Source: Oligoflexia bacterium (GTDB lineage: Bacteria > Bdellovibrionota > Bacteriovoracia > Bacteriovoracales > Bacteriovoracaceae). Taken from it: a stretch of DNA of 64,000 nt. Position 1 is the first letter of the stretch, and the number at the start of each line of letters is the position of its first letter. A program made the translations under genes and the position numbers. The notes under the pieces were generated by a model, which was not told the DNA's origin, did not search any database, and saw only the letters and a list, made by a program, of their open reading frames with translations. This document shows positions 61,476 to 64,000 of this stretch, piece by piece. Location of the stretch: assembly GCA_024229115.1 (NCBI GenBank), contig JAAEST010000040.1, positions 310,001-374,000 on the forward strand. Direction: 5' to 3'.

Positions 61476-62579
61476 ATGCTGAACTTTCACGAAAGTCATG
61501 AAAGTCCACTTGCTCCAATTCCTGAAAGTGAATTAAGTGATGAGCAAGTTCTTTCAGAACTACACAAACTTAAAGAAGAACTTAAAGATCAAGTTGTTGT
61601 TCTAGGACATCACTATCAACAAGATGATGTTATTCAATTTGCAGACTTCACTGGTGATAGTCTTGCTCTCGCAAAAGACGCTGAAAAACTTGATAAGCCA
61701 TATGTTATGTTTTGTGGTGTTCACTTTATGGCCGAGACAGCAGACATTCTTACTAGCGATGAACAACAAGTGATCCTTCCTGATATGAGAGCTGGTTGTT
61801 CCATGGCAGACATGGCCAATCGTGAAGATATTGATCGTGCATGGGATTTCATGAACTCATGTACCGATGAAAAAATTGTCCCTATTACGTACATTAATTG
61901 TGCCGCTTCACTAAAAGCTTTTGTTGGTGATAACGGTGGAAGTATTTGTACCAGTTCAAATGCTGAAGAAGTTATCAAGTGGGCTTTTTCGCAAGGACAA
62001 AAACTTCTCTTCTTTCCTGACCAACACTTAGGAAGAAATACTTGTGCGAAAATGGGAATCTCTCTCGATGAGATGGTTATCTATAATCCAAATATGTACA
62101 ACGGTGGACTTAAGCCAGAACAAATTGCGAAGGCCAAAGTTATTCTTTGGTATGGTTACTGTTCAGTTCATCAAGGTTTCACTAAAGCTCAAGTAGATTC
62201 ATTGAAAGAAACTCGCCCAGAGGTGAATGTGATCGTTCACCCTGAGTGTAGCTATGAAGTTGTGCAAGCTGCTGACGATGCAGGCTCAACTGCTTATATC
62301 ATTAACAAAATTAAAGACGCTCCTGCTGGAACAAAATGGGCGGTAGGAACAGAAATTAATTTAGTAAATCGCTTAGCGCAAAAGTTTCCAGATAAAGAAA
62401 TCTTCTCTCTTTCACCGTACCAGTGTTTATGCACAACAATGTATCGTGTAAGACCAAGATGGTTGCTTGCCAGTTTCAAAGCAATTAAGGAAAATAAACC
62501 TATAAATATAATTAAAGTTGATGAACAAACTGCCGCTTCTTCTAAAGTTGCTTTAGAAAGAATGCTTGCGATTAAGTAA
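61476..62579 (+). CDS. nadA: Quinolinate synthase
   Basis: A 367-residue iron-sulfur enzyme condensing iminoaspartate with dihydroxyacetone phosphate in NAD synthesis. VVLGHHYQQDDVIQFAD and VMFCGVHFMAETADIL are diagnostic. The three [4Fe-4S] ligand cysteines lie in YINCAASLKAF, GYCSVHQGF and YQCLCTTMY. NadB and NadC are not in the window. The cysteine desulfurase gene follows after 13 bases. Confidence 0.96.
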   Translation: MLNFHESHESPLAPIPESELSDEQVLSELHKLKEELKDQVVVLGHHYQQDDVIQFADFTGDSLALAKDAEKLDKPYVMFCGVHFMAETADILTSDEQQVILPDMRAGCSMADMANREDIDRAWDFMNSCTDEKIVPITYINCAASLKAFVGDNGGSICTSSNAEEVIKWAFSQGQKLLFFPDQHLGRNTCAKMGISLDEMVIYNPNMYNGGLKPEQIAKAKVILWYGYCSVHQGFTKAQVDSLKETRPEVNVIVHPECSYEVVQAADDAGSTAYIINKIKDAPAGTKWAVGTEINLVNRLAQKFPDKEIFSLSPYQCLCTTMYRVRPRWLLASFKAIKENKPINIIKVDEQTAASSKVALERMLAIK

Positions 62580-62592
62580 AAGGAATTAATCT

Positions 62593-63747
62593 ATGATTTA
62601 TGCTGATTACAACGGAAGTGCCCCGATTTGTGCCGATGTAAAAGAGTATCTTGTTAATCGTTTAGAGAATGGTCCTTTTGCCAATCCAAATTCAATTCAT
62701 CAACTTGGACAAAAGACTTTAATGGGAATGGAGAATGCAAGGGCCATGAGTGCGAAGCTTCTCGGTTGTCTCCCAAAGAATATTATTTTTAACTCTGGTT
62801 CTACTGAAGGCATCAGTCATGTTTTCTACTCAGTTCTTAATGACGCTGAAGAAGGACAGATTTTAATCTCTTCAGGTATTGAACACTCAGCTGTTGTTAA
62901 AGTTTGTCAGCACTGGGCAGAAAAAAGAAAGCTGGAACTTAAAATTATTCCTACACTAGAAAATGGTGTAATTGATCTTAATACTCTCCAGGGTTGGATC
63001 AATGAATACGGAAAAAGAATTGCGGCTGTTACATGTATGGCCGCGAATAATGAAACAGGTGCCGTTCAACCATTCCAAGAAATTTCAAAAGCTGCCCAAA
63101 AAGACAGCATTCCTTTTATTTGCGATACAACTCAAATCATTGGAAAAGAAGTTTTTAGTTTTAAAGAATGTGGAGCAGACTTTGCTTTCTTAAGTGGACA
63201 TAAGATCGGGGCTCTAACTGGTAGTGGTCTTATCATGGCCAAAGATGTAACGAGACTTAAGCCATTCATTATCGGTGGAGGTCAGGAAAAAGATCTTCGT
63301 GGTGGAACTCAAAATTATCTAGGAAATGAAACAATTGCAGTTGGTCTTTCTTACTTTGAGAAAATGTCACAAAAACTTCAAAACTTAAGAGAAGCTCGTG
63401 ATAATTTTGAAAAACGTATTAAAGACAAGTTTCCAGAAGTCGTTATTATTTCAGAAAGTGCTCCAAGACTTGCGAGTACATCTTATATTTCATTCCCAGG
63501 AATACATGGACAAGCCGTTCAGATCGAGCTTGAGAGCCAAGGGATTTTTGTGACAACTTCGTCAGCTTGCTCAGACAATGAGCCATCTACTTCTAAAGTA
63601 TTGAAAGCAATGGGAGTTACTGATGACGTTGGACGTGGTGTCGTAAGAATCAGTTTAGGACTTTGTTCTCCAATTGAGTGGTATGAAACTATAGGTAATG
63701 CTATGATAGCAGCCTATGAAAAACTGTCTAAAATCAAAAGTTACTAA
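62593..63747 (+). CDS. Cysteine desulfurase (NifS/IscS family)
   Basis: A 384-residue PLP enzyme releasing sulfur from cysteine. NSGSTEGISHV, AANNETGAVQP, FICDTTQIIGKE and the PLP lysine in LSGHKIGALTGSG define the family. The catalytic Cys is in TSSACSDNEPS. Being directly after nadA, it probably builds the NadA cluster, as NifS-like proteins do beside nad genes in other bacteria. AAGGA precedes the ATG. Its end overlaps a lipoprotein gene by 32 bases. Confidence 0.92.
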   Translation: MIYADYNGSAPICADVKEYLVNRLENGPFANPNSIHQLGQKTLMGMENARAMSAKLLGCLPKNIIFNSGSTEGISHVFYSVLNDAEEGQILISSGIEHSAVVKVCQHWAEKRKLELKIIPTLENGVIDLNTLQGWINEYGKRIAAVTCMAANNETGAVQPFQEISKAAQKDSIPFICDTTQIIGKEVFSFKECGADFAFLSGHKIGALTGSGLIMAKDVTRLKPFIIGGGQEKDLRGGTQNYLGNETIAVGLSYFEKMSQKLQNLREARDNFEKRIKDKFPEVVIISESAPRLASTSYISFPGIHGQAVQIELESQGIFVTTSSACSDNEPSTSKVLKAMGVTDDVGRGVVRISLGLCSPIEWYETIGNAMIAAYEKLSKIKSY

Positions 63748-64000
63748 ATCAATTTTTGTTTTAAGCATTCTCATCTTAAGTTCTTGTAAACAACAAGCTC
63801 CTTTCACTTTTATCGAAAGTGTTCCTCAGTGGAATCAAATTAAGGTTGAAAATAATCAACACTTTATTCCAATTGCTGCCACTTTTGGGCTTAAAGGGCG
63901 AATCAGTCCTCTCGTCTCAGAGGTTCCTTTTAAAAGACAGAAAGAAAGTGAAAATAAACTTCCTCCTATGATTGAATACGGAGGTGTTCAAAACCTTTCA
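63716..64000 (+). CDS. Putative lipoprotein, partial (cut by right edge)
   Basis: A frame of 95 codons, open to the last base. It begins with a basic MKNCLKSKVTKS segment, a hydrophobic stretch and a lipobox L-S-S-C (Cys24), then a mature part starting KQQAPF with no recognised motif. The ATG overlaps the cysteine desulfurase gene by 32 bases, so the two are coupled. There is no strong ribosome site. Confidence 0.7.
   Translation, partial: MKNCLKSKVTKSIFVLSILILSSCKQQAPFTFIESVPQWNQIKVENNQHFIPIAATFGLKGRISPLVSEVPFKRQKESENKLPPMIEYGGVQNLS

Noticed and set aside
1-64000. tRNA, rRNA, CRISPR arrays and insertion sequences
   Set aside because: No T-loop-like GGTTCGAATCC context, rRNA cores, regularly spaced repeats or transposase motifs were seen anywhere in the window.

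Overview
The window is a gene-dense stretch of low-GC bacterial chromosome with about 58 protein genes. No rRNA, tRNA, insertion sequence, prophage or CRISPR array was seen. Organism (inference): a Gram-negative bacterium of the Bdellovibrionota, most likely a Bacteriovorax/Halobacteriovorax-type predator. The grounds are the low GC, the many lipobox lipoproteins and short Cys-bearing exported proteins with no recognised family, a Suv3-type RNA helicase, a DUF455 plus ATP-grasp pair, an NTT-like transporter, and housekeeping genes of Gram-negative character. No marker gene fixes the species.

Layout. 1-2034: two lipoproteins on the minus strand (one cut by the edge, one TPR protein). 2035-2479: the only long non-coding gap. 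2480-9252: a plus-strand run of a PhaR-like regulator, an outer-membrane barrel, two ArsA/Get3-like ATPases, then GshA, cystathionine beta-synthase and cystathionine gamma-lyase, which together turn homocysteine into cysteine and gamma-glutamylcysteine. 9242-13398: an exported protein, a divergent SpoIIE-like protein, an HD-GYP protein and an acidic single-pass membrane protein. 13494-19950: a class II aldolase-like gene facing a minus-strand set (Suv3-like helicase, DUF455 ferritin-like protein, ATP-grasp protein), then an exported M28 aminopeptidase. 20144-26698: nitronate monooxygenase, MFS exporter and Lys1-type saccharopine dehydrogenase, facing an M3 peptidase and an NTT-like transporter. 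26767-30673: a glycan set (GT2, UDP-galactopyranose-mutase-like flavoprotein, Agl23/GT39-like membrane protein). 31474-35597: an Fbp-type ferric iron ABC transporter facing a DtxR-family repressor, with a palindrome inside the predicted fbpA promoter.

35770-44881: a Cys-rich protein, DCC thiol protein, Dpm1-like glycosyltransferase, a lipase-like exported protein, a membrane protein, RpiB, AhcY, a homoserine-kinase-like kinase and an RlmL-like rRNA methyltransferase. 44882-45054: a convergent gap holding a nested multi-hairpin element. 45055-53083: a PD-(D/E)XK-like protein, acyl-CoA dehydrogenase, lipoprotein, aminotransferase, FecR-like protein and a TPR/beta-barrel protein. 53126-55647: GpmI and PfkA; PfkA has Asn at the Mg-binding Asp position. 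55644-58986: a ComM N-domain-only protein, an exported protein, glutamate dehydrogenase with a leader hairpin that buries its ribosome binding site, and another exported protein. 59197-60883: a ParA/ParB pair. 61123-64000: rhodanese, NadA, cysteine desulfurase and a lipoprotein cut by the right edge.

Themes. Sulfur flow is prominent: AhcY yields homocysteine, CBS and CGL make cysteine, GshA uses it, and NifS/rhodanese serve the iron-sulfur enzyme NadA. Convergent genes often overlap at their 3' ends (six of nine junctions). The most useful leads are the glutamate dehydrogenase leader, the structured gap at 44943-45038, the fbp operator-promoter, the missing start codon of the iron permease, the PfkA substitution and the uncharacterised DUF455/ATP-grasp pair.
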